Assembly: GCA_024398995.1 (NCBI GenBank) | Contig: JAKSIE010000001.1 | Span: forward strand, 62,001-126,000 | Source of the DNA: Fibrobacter sp. | Lineage (GTDB): Bacteria > Fibrobacterota > Fibrobacteria > Fibrobacterales > Fibrobacteraceae | Direction of reading: 5' to 3' | DNA length: 64,000 nucleotides | The notes under the pieces: model-generated | What the model saw: only the letters and a program-made list of their open reading frames with translations | Database searches by the model: none | Told to the model about the DNA's origin: nothing | In this document: piece after piece, positions 8,658 to 17,101 of the stretch | Layout: each line of letters starts with the position of its first letter | Position numbering within the stretch: position 1 is the first letter of the stretch | Made by a program: the position numbers and the translations under genes

Positions 8658-10598
8658 TTGAAAATATTTCGTCTTTTTTCGCTGGTTGTTGTAGTTGCAG
8701 CGTTGTTCCTCAGCGCCTGTAGTTCCAATCCTGCAAAGAAAAAGGATGCTATGCTGACTTCTGCGGATTCTGCAGTGATTGCGGATGCCGTCATGAAGAA
8801 AATGGAGCAGATGACTGCAAAGCAGGCCGAGGCGCCGCTGCCTCAGAATCTTGATGCTGCCCACGAATCCTTTATGCACGCCATGGCCTTGGAACTCCGT
8901 GGAGAATCCTCGTTGGCCAAGATGTTCTGGCAGCGTGCTGCAGAGTCTGATCCCTATAGCCGATTTTTGACTTTTAAGATGGCTGAAATCTTGGCCGGCC
9001 AGGGCGCTGATTCTCTTGCTTTGGTGCAGGCTGTCCGCGGTCAGAAACTGAAGGGAAAAATTACTTCGTCTCAGTTAGGTTTGTTGGCACACCTGTATGT
9101 GAAGGCTGGCATCGCAGATTCTTCCCGTAAGTATTTTAATGCGGCTCTGGATTCTGCTCGCTATCAGGACATGCCGTTGCTTTACGACTACAGTCTTTTT
9201 CTTGAAGCGGTGAAGGATACCAAGGAACTTGTCCGCATTTATGACTTGTTGCTTCCTCAGGTGAACTATATTCCGTCTCTGTTCCAGAGGCAGCTCGGCT
9301 TATTGCTGGAACAGGGCAAGGATTCTGCGGTCATTGAGCTTTTCGGCAGGGCCCACGAAGTTAATGGCGACAAGAAAATGTTGACCCAGATGGTGCAGGG
9401 TCTTCTTTTCCAGAGGCGCTTTGGAGAGGCGAAAGCTATCGTGGATACGTTGACTGAATCCACCAGCGAAGATGAATCCATGATTGTCATGCTCATGACA
9501 AAGCTCGCTGAAAAGGACCGCCCGGCGGCTTATGCCATGCTTCAGAAGAAGTACTACGAAGACGGTGTTCGCACTCCCATGTTGACCAACTTCCTGGGAC
9601 ATTACGAAAATATTAATGGAAACATCGACAGCGCTAAGGTTCACTTGCAGCAGGCTGCAGATCAAATCAAGGACCAGCCGATTTATGTGACCAACGCTTA
9701 TCATGCTTTGTCCAGTATCGCCTTGAAAGAAAACAAGATGAAGGATGCTGTCCGTTATGCGGAAAAGGCGGACTCCGCTGCAATGGGTGGTGACAAGGTT
9801 ATGCTCGCCATGATGTATGGCACTGCCAAGATGTACGACAAGGCATACAAGATGCTAGATTCCTTGATCGCAGTTTGGGATAAGTGGACTCCTATGGCGG
9901 GTATCGCGGATTCTGCGTCTCTTTATAAGATGACTATGGACGTAGAAGAAAACAGGCTTAAGTTCAGAACCGTCTATGCACGAATTCTTGCAGGCCAGGC
10001 TACGGAAATTTGCCAGAAGAATCCGGGTGATTCTGTGAAGCTGAATTCTGCCAGGGAATTGAGAACTAAGGCTCAGGCTCTCTACGACCATTTGCTGAAC
10101 GTAGACTCTACGGATGTGACCTTACGTATGCTGCGAGCCATTAACATGGAACGTCTTGGACGTCATGACGAATCCTTTGCGCAGTTCGAAATCTTGCTGG
10201 ATTCCAACCGTAGCAAGGGCGTGGACAGGCCCGAGGCGTTGAACTATTACGGCTATACCCTGATTGACTTGAATCGTTCTCCTGAGGAAGTGGAACGCGG
10301 ATACAATATGGTCCTGCAGGCAATCGCAGAAGAAACAGATCCGGAACCTTCTGACGCCTACTTGGATTCAAAGGCCTGGGGTCTTTATCGCAAGGGACAG
10401 TTTGCGGAAGCGCTTGCAACCATGCAACTGATCAAGGGTTCTCAGATTCAAGAAGATCATGTCTATTGGGAACATCTTGCCGCTATCCAGGAGGCCCTGG
10501 GTATGAAGGTGGAGGCAACAGCTTCTTACAAGAAATTGATCAAGATGTGGCCCAAGAATCCTGCAGCGCTCCGATTCTTGAAGGGTGCTAAGAAATAG
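8658..10598 (+). CDS. TPR-rich lipoprotein
   Basis: The 646-residue protein starts at TTG 8658; later ATGs would lose the signal. A signal peptide ends at LFLSACSS (lipobox). The rest is almost all helical repeats of tetratricopeptide type, for example YFNAALDSARY, AYHALSSIALKENKMKDAVRYAEKAD and LWGLYRKGQFAEAL-like units near the C terminus. TPR lipoproteins act as scaffolds for envelope complexes, including outer-membrane assembly or secretion. It overlaps no neighbour but is only 5 nt from the PASTA gene and 11 nt from the next lipoprotein gene, so these form an envelope operon. The precise partner is unknown. Confidence 0.8.
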   Translation: MKIFRLFSLVVVVAALFLSACSSNPAKKKDAMLTSADSAVIADAVMKKMEQMTAKQAEAPLPQNLDAAHESFMHAMALELRGESSLAKMFWQRAAESDPYSRFLTFKMAEILAGQGADSLALVQAVRGQKLKGKITSSQLGLLAHLYVKAGIADSSRKYFNAALDSARYQDMPLLYDYSLFLEAVKDTKELVRIYDLLLPQVNYIPSLFQRQLGLLLEQGKDSAVIELFGRAHEVNGDKKMLTQMVQGLLFQRRFGEAKAIVDTLTESTSEDESMIVMLMTKLAEKDRPAAYAMLQKKYYEDGVRTPMLTNFLGHYENINGNIDSAKVHLQQAADQIKDQPIYVTNAYHALSSIALKENKMKDAVRYAEKADSAAMGGDKVMLAMMYGTAKMYDKAYKMLDSLIAVWDKWTPMAGIADSASLYKMTMDVEENRLKFRTVYARILAGQATEICQKNPGDSVKLNSARELRTKAQALYDHLLNVDSTDVTLRMLRAINMERLGRHDESFAQFEILLDSNRSKGVDRPEALNYYGYTLIDLNRSPEEVERGYNMVLQAIAEETDPEPSDAYLDSKAWGLYRKGQFAEALATMQLIKGSQIQEDHVYWEHLAAIQEALGMKVEATASYKKLIKMWPKNPAALRFLKGAKK

Positions 10599-10609
10599 CG
10601 GGGTAGTGG

Positions 10610-11347
10610 ATGCGCAGAAGTGTTCTATTCTTGATGCTTGTTGCGCTGGCAATGCTTGCAGGTTGCGCTGGCGGTAAGAAAGCGGAGTTGGTGAATACCC
10701 CGTCCGCTTCGGCAGAGGTTGAAATTCCTCGCGATAGCCTTAGAGCGAAATTCGTTTTGGCTCTGACCGAAAAGGATGGCAAAACTCAATCTCTGGATGC
10801 AGTACTTTTCTCTGTTCCAGGTAAACGTTACCGTATGGAATTGACGGGCCCTATGGGCATTGGGGTAGCCTCAATGCTCTGGACTGAAGAAGGCTGGACC
10901 ATGGTTTTCCCTACGGAAAAGCTCTACATGAAGGGAAATGGCTACATGGTGGGCCTTTTGTCCAATATGTCTCTTCCCTTGGTCCATATCCATCAGGTGG
11001 CGAACCTCTTTGACGGCAAATTGCTGCCTGAAAAATTCGAAATTGAAGAGGAACGTGACCAGGTGTTCTACGCCAGGGAAAAAACGGGCAGGGCTTTCTC
11101 TTTTGCCAAGAAGGATTCCACCGTGGAATGGCTCTCTAGAATGGGCCGCGACGGAAAACCCGAGACTTTGCAATTTTTGGAGTACAGAACCTTTGAAGGG
11201 GTGATGACTCCGGCCAAGATTATTTTCCAGCGGGATGGTCAGAACTATCTGGAAATCAAAATTAAGAAGGTAACCCGCAATAAATCCTTCAGTTTGGGCA
11301 CTTGGCGCCTAAAAGTTCCCAGCAGCTATTCCCTGCTGGAAGATTGA
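10610..11347 (+). CDS. LolB/DUF4292-like lipoprotein
   Basis: This 245-residue protein has a signal peptide with lipobox (MLAGCAGG) and a beta-rich body. Segments such as SLRAKFVLALTEKDGKTQS, YRMELTGPMGIGVASMLW and GEEG-type turns before WTMVFPTEKLYMKGN resemble the half-barrel of LolA/LolB and DUF4292 proteins. Those carry or accept lipoproteins at the outer membrane. The assignment rests on pattern only. It directly follows the TPR lipoprotein gene, and a GGGG sequence precedes ATG. An outer-membrane lipoprotein acceptor role would fit the many lipoproteins in this genome. Confidence 0.6.
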   Translation: MRRSVLFLMLVALAMLAGCAGGKKAELVNTPSASAEVEIPRDSLRAKFVLALTEKDGKTQSLDAVLFSVPGKRYRMELTGPMGIGVASMLWTEEGWTMVFPTEKLYMKGNGYMVGLLSNMSLPLVHIHQVANLFDGKLLPEKFEIEEERDQVFYAREKTGRAFSFAKKDSTVEWLSRMGRDGKPETLQFLEYRTFEGVMTPAKIIFQRDGQNYLEIKIKKVTRNKSFSLGTWRLKVPSSYSLLED

Positions 11348-11366
11348 TTTTGTAGATTGAGGAAGT

Positions 11367-14300
11367 ATGAAGATATTTTCCAAGACCTTGTTTGCTTTTG
11401 TGATGCTGGCATTGGCCGGCGTATATTCCTATGGCGCAGATACCTTGGAAGTTTATGCTATTCGTGTTCAGTTTGCTAAGGAATCGACTAAGGACAATTC
11501 CTTGACGACGGGTGACGGCACCTTCGGCTCTGATAAGGAGCATTCCTATAGACTGGATCCCTCGGGTATGCGTGGCAGCACCCATTACTGGAAAAAGCAT
11601 TTTGAATTTGCTAACAACTATTTCAATGCGGCAAGTAACGGCCAGCTTGTAATCAAGTCCCGTATTTTTCCGCTGGAAGGCACGGCTTACACTCTAAAGA
11701 CGCCTATGATTGACTACAATCGTACCAGCAAGCAGAAGGGTGAAAAGACCGCAGAGTTTGATGAAGCTCGTAGCCGCGATTATCTGAAGTTTGTGTACGA
11801 TGCCGTGATGGCTGCGGACACCGCTCGAAACATGGGTGAGTCGCCCTTCCGCATTCCTCTGCCGGAAAGCTCCAATACCAAGCGCGCCTTCATGATTATC
11901 CATGCTGGTGCAAGCCGCCTTGTGGATGGCGGTAGCATGGGCACCAAGGGTGCAGATACCCCGGGTGACTTTATGGATGTCTACATCGATCAATCCGCCT
12001 GGGAGTATTTGCCGGACACCTTGGAAAATATTTCTACGGTTAATGATACCCTGAAGGATTCCAAGGGCAAGGATTCTATTTATACGAAGGGTAGCGGCAT
12101 TGTGCTGAAGGGTTCTGCAATTGACACCTTGCACTCTATTATGATTACCAGCGAAACCGCTTCTCAAGATGGTTTGAACTGGGGCATTAACGGTATTATC
12201 GTAAATCAGATTGCTCGCGAATTAGGATTGCCCAATACCTATGATGTGGTGAAGGGCATCTCTCGCCTGGGCTATTACGATATGATGGACTTTGCGGGCT
12301 ATAATGCCGGTAACGGTTTCTTGCCGTCGCTGCCTGCAGCCTGGGATAGAGCCTACATGGGTTGGAGCTCCGTTGTTGAGGCAAGACCTGTGGCTGGCAA
12401 GGAAATCACCATAGACATTGCTGCGGCTGGTTCTGGTAAGTGTGCTACCTATTCGGGCAAGAATATCTGTACCGAAATCCTGAAGGTTCCCCTGAATGCA
12501 ACGGAATACTTGCTGATTGAAAATAGGCAGCGTTCCTGGGATGATGACGGCATGGTTAGCGTAACCACAGACGAGGGTGTCGAAGAGATGGATACGACCA
12601 TCAGCACCTTTACCGTGGATAGCGTGGGTACGATTTTCGAAGATACACTCTGTGTTAAGAAGAAGTGCTCTGCAAATAAGATTGGTGGCGTGGTCCTTGA
12701 CGTAAGTTCCTATGACGCAGGCCTGCCTGCCAGCGGTATCGTTACTTGGAAGGTAAATGAATGGTTCCTTCGCGAAACCTTGGAATACGGCATTGCAAAC
12801 TTCTGGGGTGGCGACGACTTTAGGGACCATCAGTTCGGTATTGCCATGGTGGAATCTGATGGTGTGCTCAGTATTGGAAAGACCTTCAAGAATGCCTTGG
12901 GCGAAGACACCTACGATTACGGTTCCGGTACAGATCTGTTACCCCATTTGCGCGTGCCTGATTCTACATCAAAGCAGTCGTTTGATACGGTAAAGACCAT
13001 CGAGCCTACAGGTTATGCCAATACCATGACCACTCAGGGTGGTTATACGGGCATCAAGATTACGGTTTCTGTTCCTGAGGATGCCCGCATCGAAAAGACC
13101 TCCAACGCCTTTATGGGTGATAGCGTCATCAACTTTGCCGCACCCATTATTACGGTGAAGATCAGCATTGACGATGGCAGCCTCAAGAATTCCAAGTTCC
13201 CCCGCAACGTAGGCCTGGTTTCTGCTGTTCGCGGCGCCGTGTTTATCGCGGATCCTGAAAACGAAGGCGAAAAGGCTATTGTTATTGGCGCAGAAGATGG
13301 CTCCCTGCAGGCTTTCTCTGCTTTGGGTGAGCCCTTGCTTCCCGAAGATACGGTGGTGTCCCAGAAGGTTTTGACTCTTAAGGATTCCTCTGTGGATGTT
13401 CCTCTTTATCGCGTTGGCGAAAGTGATGGTCCGCTGGTTGGCATGGCTTCCGAAGGTAAGTCTGTCTATAGTTTGCACAAGAACGCCCTTGTTCGTACCT
13501 CGTTCCTTGGGGGTGTTGCTCAAAAGCAGGAATTGAAGTTGTCCAACGCCTTGGTGGGTCCAGTGTACTTTGATGAAAAGGTGTGGGTTGCAACCAAGAC
13601 CGCTTTGAAGTCCGCTCGGGTGAACAAGTCCGATGACTTTGTCTGGACCGCGGATTCTATCGTCTTTGCTAAAGAACTGGAAAAGGGTACCCTTGATAAG
13701 TTTAAGCCGACGGATATGGCAATTTGCGGTAAGGGCGATAATGCAAGAATTGTAACTGTGGGTGAATCTGGCCACTGGATGGTACGCCCTGTTGCCGATA
13801 TGGCCAAGAAGGTTCTGGTGCAGAGGTCTTCTGCCGCTGATCCGGTGTTCAAGATGGCTTGTGTCGATATGGATAGGGACGGCTCCGAAGAAGTTGTCTT
13901 TGTGGGTAGCCGCGGTTCTGTTTTCACCAAGACTCTTGCAGGTGAAGAAGATGACCTGAAGTCTCTTTGGAACTTGAAGAATTACAAGCGTGGTGCCACA
14001 GGTACCAGCGGCCTTAAGGATGAAACTTCTGGCGTTGCCGTTGGTGATATTAACGATGACGGATATCCTGAAGTGGTGTTCCTGGGTGACAACTTGATTT
14101 ACGCCTTGGATCGCTTCGGTCTGCCCCTGAAGAATTTCCCCATTGTGATTAGTCGCGGATCTCCGATCTACGCGTTCTACAGCGACCCCCTGGTTGTTGA
14201 CGTGACTGGCGACAATGTTCCTGAAATTCTTGTACCCAGCAATGATGGCCTTGTGTATGCTTTTGACAGCAAGGGTGCCCAGATTAAAAAGAACGGTTTC

Positions 14301-14861
14301 CCTATTGCAGCGGGCAGTCACGTGGATGTGGACTCTGTGCCGGAGCTTGTGCCTATGAGCATTTTCGTGACCAATGCGGTTGCTGATACCAAGTCCAATG
14401 GTCCAGAAATTTATGCAATTCACAGAAATTCCCTCTCTGCATTCCGTTTGCAGAAGGCGAAGTCTGACGCTTCTGAATCCGCTTTGGCTTGGACTCTTCC
14501 GGCTGGCGGCAATGAACGTACGGGCTGGTTTGATGCTAGCGAGCTGAAGGATGTTGAATCCGTTAAGTCTGAAAATACGATTACGGAATTCTTTATGTTC
14601 CCCAACCCGGTGCGTGGCGGCAAGGCCAAGGCTCAGTTTGAAATTGGGGCCGATGCTCAGTCCGCAACCTTCGAAGTTTATGACGTTACGGGACTTTGCG
14701 TTTACAAGACTACCATATCCGATGTGGTTCGTGGTCGCAATAGAATTGAACACCTGGATTTGTCCGCCTTGGGTTCTGACGTGTACACGGCTCGTTTGCA
14801 AGTGAAGTTTGCAGATGGCAAGAAAAAACAAAAACTTTATCGTTTCGGTTTGATTCGCTAA
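11367..14861 (+). CDS. M6-like pseudo-metalloprotease with T9SS sorting domain
   Basis: The 1164-residue protein has a signal peptide (ending SYGA). An M6 (immune-inhibitor-A-like) domain spans about 20-360. A beta-propeller-like region with FG-GAP/VCBS-type units follows (DINDDGYPEVVFLGD and DVTGDNVPEILVPSNDG). It ends with a T9SS type A C-terminal domain (FMFPNPVRGGKAKAQF to YRFGLIR). M6 landmarks are kept (SNGQLVIKS, GLPNTYD, AWDRAYMGW), but the zinc motif HExGH before LGLP is replaced by NQIAR. No other HExxH exists in the protein. It is therefore probably a surface binding protein rather than a protease. The DxNxDGxxE-like units suggest calcium binding. The next gene overlaps its stop codon. 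Confidence 0.8.
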   Translation: MKIFSKTLFAFVMLALAGVYSYGADTLEVYAIRVQFAKESTKDNSLTTGDGTFGSDKEHSYRLDPSGMRGSTHYWKKHFEFANNYFNAASNGQLVIKSRIFPLEGTAYTLKTPMIDYNRTSKQKGEKTAEFDEARSRDYLKFVYDAVMAADTARNMGESPFRIPLPESSNTKRAFMIIHAGASRLVDGGSMGTKGADTPGDFMDVYIDQSAWEYLPDTLENISTVNDTLKDSKGKDSIYTKGSGIVLKGSAIDTLHSIMITSETASQDGLNWGINGIIVNQIARELGLPNTYDVVKGISRLGYYDMMDFAGYNAGNGFLPSLPAAWDRAYMGWSSVVEARPVAGKEITIDIAAAGSGKCATYSGKNICTEILKVPLNATEYLLIENRQRSWDDDGMVSVTTDEGVEEMDTTISTFTVDSVGTIFEDTLCVKKKCSANKIGGVVLDVSSYDAGLPASGIVTWKVNEWFLRETLEYGIANFWGGDDFRDHQFGIAMVESDGVLSIGKTFKNALGEDTYDYGSGTDLLPHLRVPDSTSKQSFDTVKTIEPTGYANTMTTQGGYTGIKITVSVPEDARIEKTSNAFMGDSVINFAAPIITVKISIDDGSLKNSKFPRNVGLVSAVRGAVFIADPENEGEKAIVIGAEDGSLQAFSALGEPLLPEDTVVSQKVLTLKDSSVDVPLYRVGESDGPLVGMASEGKSVYSLHKNALVRTSFLGGVAQKQELKLSNALVGPVYFDEKVWVATKTALKSARVNKSDDFVWTADSIVFAKELEKGTLDKFKPTDMAICGKGDNARIVTVGESGHWMVRPVADMAKKVLVQRSSAADPVFKMACVDMDRDGSEEVVFVGSRGSVFTKTLAGEEDDLKSLWNLKNYKRGATGTSGLKDETSGVAVGDINDDGYPEVVFLGDNLIYALDRFGLPLKNFPIVISRGSPIYAFYSDPLVVDVTGDNVPEILVPSNDGLVYAFDSKGAQIKKNGFPIAAGSHVDVDSVPELVPMSIFVTNAVADTKSNGPEIYAIHRNSLSAFRLQKAKSDASESALAWTLPAGGNERTGWFDASELKDVESVKSENTITEFFMFPNPVRGGKAKAQFEIGADAQSATFEVYDVTGLCVYKTTISDVVRGRNRIEHLDLSALGSDVYTARLQVKFADGKKKQKLYRFGLIR

Positions 14862-15766
14862 TGAATATGTTGAAGCGTAATTTTATTGCGTTGATGATTG
14901 CCCTTGCCGGGGCTGGCCTTATGGCCGGTTGTACTTCTATTGCCGATGGCGATCCCGTTGAACTCCAACCGGGTACGGTTACTCCGAAGTCCTCCAGCAG
15001 CGTAAAAGATGTGTCTAGTTCCAGCGGGGCTAAAGAACCTTCAGAAATCGTTGACGATGAGGGCTTGGATTCCTTGATAGCCTTTGCGAAAATTCCAGCG
15101 GCAAAGTTGAACCGCGGTGTAACATTCTCCACCAATGCTTTTGAGATTTCAACGACCGAGGTAACTCAAGTTCTTTATAAGAAGGTGATGGGAGAGGTTC
15201 CCGCAATGGACAAGACCGGGGATAGCATCGCTGTTGCCAATGTGAGCTGGTATGACGCAGTGCTGTTCTGCAATGCCTTTGCCAAGATGGCTGGCCTGGA
15301 TACGGCTTACATTTATGACGGTGAGGGCGCTTCTCAGGTTCTGAAAAATCTTACCATTGATTACAGTGTCGAATCTGTTCGCTTGCCTACGGAAACGGAA
15401 TGGGAAGTCGCTGCTCGTGCGGGTACGTCAACCACTTACTACTGGGATGTCGCCGTGGCTTCTAAGTATGCTTATTATGGACAAACTAAGGGCCCTGTAA
15501 AGGTGGCCGGCTACCTTCCTAATGACTTTGGCCTCTATGATATGGGCGGAAATGTGGCAGAATGGACCAACGATTGGTACGGATCCTATCCGACGAAGAA
15601 TGTGGCCAATTATACCGGAATGATCGATGGTGATTATAAGATTGTTCGTGGCGGTGGTTGGTCCGATGTAGCGAAGGCCATGGCGTCTGCAGAACGTGAC
15701 AAGAAAGTACCTACCGCACGTACTCAGATGATCGGCTTTAGAATCGTTCATTCTGTCGGATTTTAA
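14861..15766 (+). CDS. SUMF1/FGE-fold lipoprotein (TIGR02171-like)
   Basis: The 301-residue lipoprotein has a lipobox (LMAGCTS), a Ser-rich linker (SSSSVKDVSSSSG) and a formylglycine-generating-enzyme-type fold. It shows FEISTTEVTQVLYKKVMG, VSWYDAVLFCNAFAKMAG, RLPTETEWEVAARAG, YDMGGNVAEWTNDWYG and a final RTQMIGFRIV. Fibrobacter has a family of such surface proteins; I believe this belongs there, but cannot check. True FGE needs a pair of active-site cysteines near the C terminus, and these are absent, so sulfatase activation is unlikely. A ligand-binding or structural role on the surface is more likely. Its start overlaps the stop of the M6-like gene (TAATG), so the two may be made together. 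Confidence 0.82.
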   Translation: MNMLKRNFIALMIALAGAGLMAGCTSIADGDPVELQPGTVTPKSSSSVKDVSSSSGAKEPSEIVDDEGLDSLIAFAKIPAAKLNRGVTFSTNAFEISTTEVTQVLYKKVMGEVPAMDKTGDSIAVANVSWYDAVLFCNAFAKMAGLDTAYIYDGEGASQVLKNLTIDYSVESVRLPTETEWEVAARAGTSTTYYWDVAVASKYAYYGQTKGPVKVAGYLPNDFGLYDMGGNVAEWTNDWYGSYPTKNVANYTGMIDGDYKIVRGGGWSDVAKAMASAERDKKVPTARTQMIGFRIVHSVGF

Positions 15767-15799
15767 TTGAGTTTCGTTTTTTCTTCATTTGCAAATTGT

Positions 15800-15805
15800 T
15801 AAATT
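15800..15805 (+). promoter_or_regulatory. -10-like element with leaderless-type spacing
   Basis: TAAATT lies 7 nt before ATG 15813, and no ribosome-binding sequence is seen in the gap. Confidence 0.35.
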
Positions 15806-15812
15806 ATGCATT

Positions 15813-16316
15813 ATGAAGAATTCTAAGATTTTATCTTTCCTTAAGGTTTTTGCTCCTCTTGCCTTAGTGGCAATGTTTGGCTCTGCCTGCTCCGAAGAGA
15901 AGAAGCAGGAAAAGCTCCAGGATCTTCCTCCCGTTGAATTTCCTAAGGAACTTCCTGGTCTTTACTCTGGCCGTATGCCTTGCGACGATTGCGACACAAG
16001 AATGATTCGCATGAACTTGAACGAAGATAGCACTGTGGTCGTTGCACAAACCAAAATTAGGGATTCTGTGGTGACGGATACCCTTCGTGGAACATACCTC
16101 TATGCTGATGGCATTGTAAAGGTTTCCCTGTCCGATAATACCATCCATTGGAATTATAAGCGTGATGGCGTAGGTAACCTGTCTTACTTGACAAGTTCTG
16201 GATCGATTTATGAGGATGCCAATGGCTTGCGCATGGATCTTATCCGAATTTTCAAGGCTCCGGTAACAAGCAAAAAGGACCAGAAAGCGAAACCTGAAAA
16301 CGTCCAGGAGAAGTAG
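15813..16316 (+). CDS. NlpE-like lipoprotein
   Basis: The 167-residue protein starts at ATG 15813; an upstream TTG at 15789 is less likely. The signal peptide ends in a lipobox (MFGSACSE). The body has LPGLYSGRMPCDDCDTRMIR, which matches the NlpE N-terminal signature of a G-Y-x-G block followed by CxxC, and then a small beta barrel. NlpE lipoproteins in other bacteria report copper or lipoprotein-export stress to envelope signalling. The CxxC pair could bind copper. The gene ends by overlapping the next, a LytTR response regulator, by one base, so surface sensing and regulation may be coupled. That link is inference. Confidence 0.75.
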   Translation: MKNSKILSFLKVFAPLALVAMFGSACSEEKKQEKLQDLPPVEFPKELPGLYSGRMPCDDCDTRMIRMNLNEDSTVVVAQTKIRDSVVTDTLRGTYLYADGIVKVSLSDNTIHWNYKRDGVGNLSYLTSSGSIYEDANGLRMDLIRIFKAPVTSKKDQKAKPENVQEK

Positions 16317-17086
16317 TGTCTTTTTCCGTACTGATTGTTGATGATGAACCTCTGGCCAGAAAGCGCATGCGCATTTTGCTGGAAGAGTTTTCGTCTGAAG
16401 TTGAGATTCTTGGTGAAGCTGGTTCTGGTGCTGCCGCCATCCAGCAAATTCGTGAATTGATGCCGGACGTGGTTTTTCTGGATATCCAGATGCCGGACAT
16501 GGATGGGTTTGATGTACTCCATGGCTTGAGCAAGGAAGAGGTTCCCCTGGTTGTGTTCACCACAGCCTATGATAATTTTGCCGTGAAGGCTTTCGAGGAA
16601 GATACGGTGGATTATCTTTTGAAGCCGGTGGAACAGGAACGTTTGGCCGCCGCCATTGAAAAGGTTCGTCGTCGCTTGCCAGGCCCTGAAGCCGAACCTA
16701 CTTTACCTCAAGATTTTGACTGGGATAAGCTGCGCGAACTGGTGAACAGGAGCGACTCCTACATTCAACGTTTGCAGATCAAGATTGGTGACCGTATTGT
16801 CTTTTTGAATCTTGACGAAGTGATTCGATTCCAGAGCGAGGAAAAGTATACAACGGTCTATGCAATTGATGGCCGCTACGTGATTGATACTCCGCTTATT
16901 GAATTGGAGAAAAAGTTGGATCCCCGCAACTTTGTGAAGGTCCATCGTTCTCATATTGTTGCCATTGACTACATTGCCGAATGCCGCAAGACAGAACAGG
17001 GCAAGATGGTGATGATCCTAAAAGACAAGAACGCAACTCAGCTCCAGGTGAGCCGTAGCGTAATTAAGAAATTCCGTAACCTTTAA
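16316..17086 (+). CDS. LytTR-type response regulator
   Basis: The 256-residue protein has a receiver domain (about 1-120) with the acidic pair in VDDEPLARKR, the phospho-acceptor Asp in VVFLDIQMPD, Thr in VFTTAYD and Lys in YLLKPVE. A LytTR DNA-binding domain follows (about 150-255: IVFLNLDEVIRFQSEEKYT, KVHRSHIVAIDYI). GTG start is preceded by AGGAG and overlaps the previous stop (TAGTG). No histidine kinase gene is in the window, so its kinase is encoded elsewhere. It would regulate genes through direct repeats, unknown here. The NlpE-like lipoprotein upstream and signal peptidase downstream suggest a link with envelope protein export. Confidence 0.93.
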   Translation: MSFSVLIVDDEPLARKRMRILLEEFSSEVEILGEAGSGAAAIQQIRELMPDVVFLDIQMPDMDGFDVLHGLSKEEVPLVVFTTAYDNFAVKAFEEDTVDYLLKPVEQERLAAAIEKVRRRLPGPEAEPTLPQDFDWDKLRELVNRSDSYIQRLQIKIGDRIVFLNLDEVIRFQSEEKYTTVYAIDGRYVIDTPLIELEKKLDPRNFVKVHRSHIVAIDYIAECRKTEQGKMVMILKDKNATQLQVSRSVIKKFRNL

Positions 17087-17101
17087 TCGAGTGGTGAATT
17101 G

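Noticed and set aside
14861-15766. True formylglycine-generating enzyme.
   Set aside because: The active-site cysteine pair near the C terminus is missing, and no sulfatase gene is nearby.
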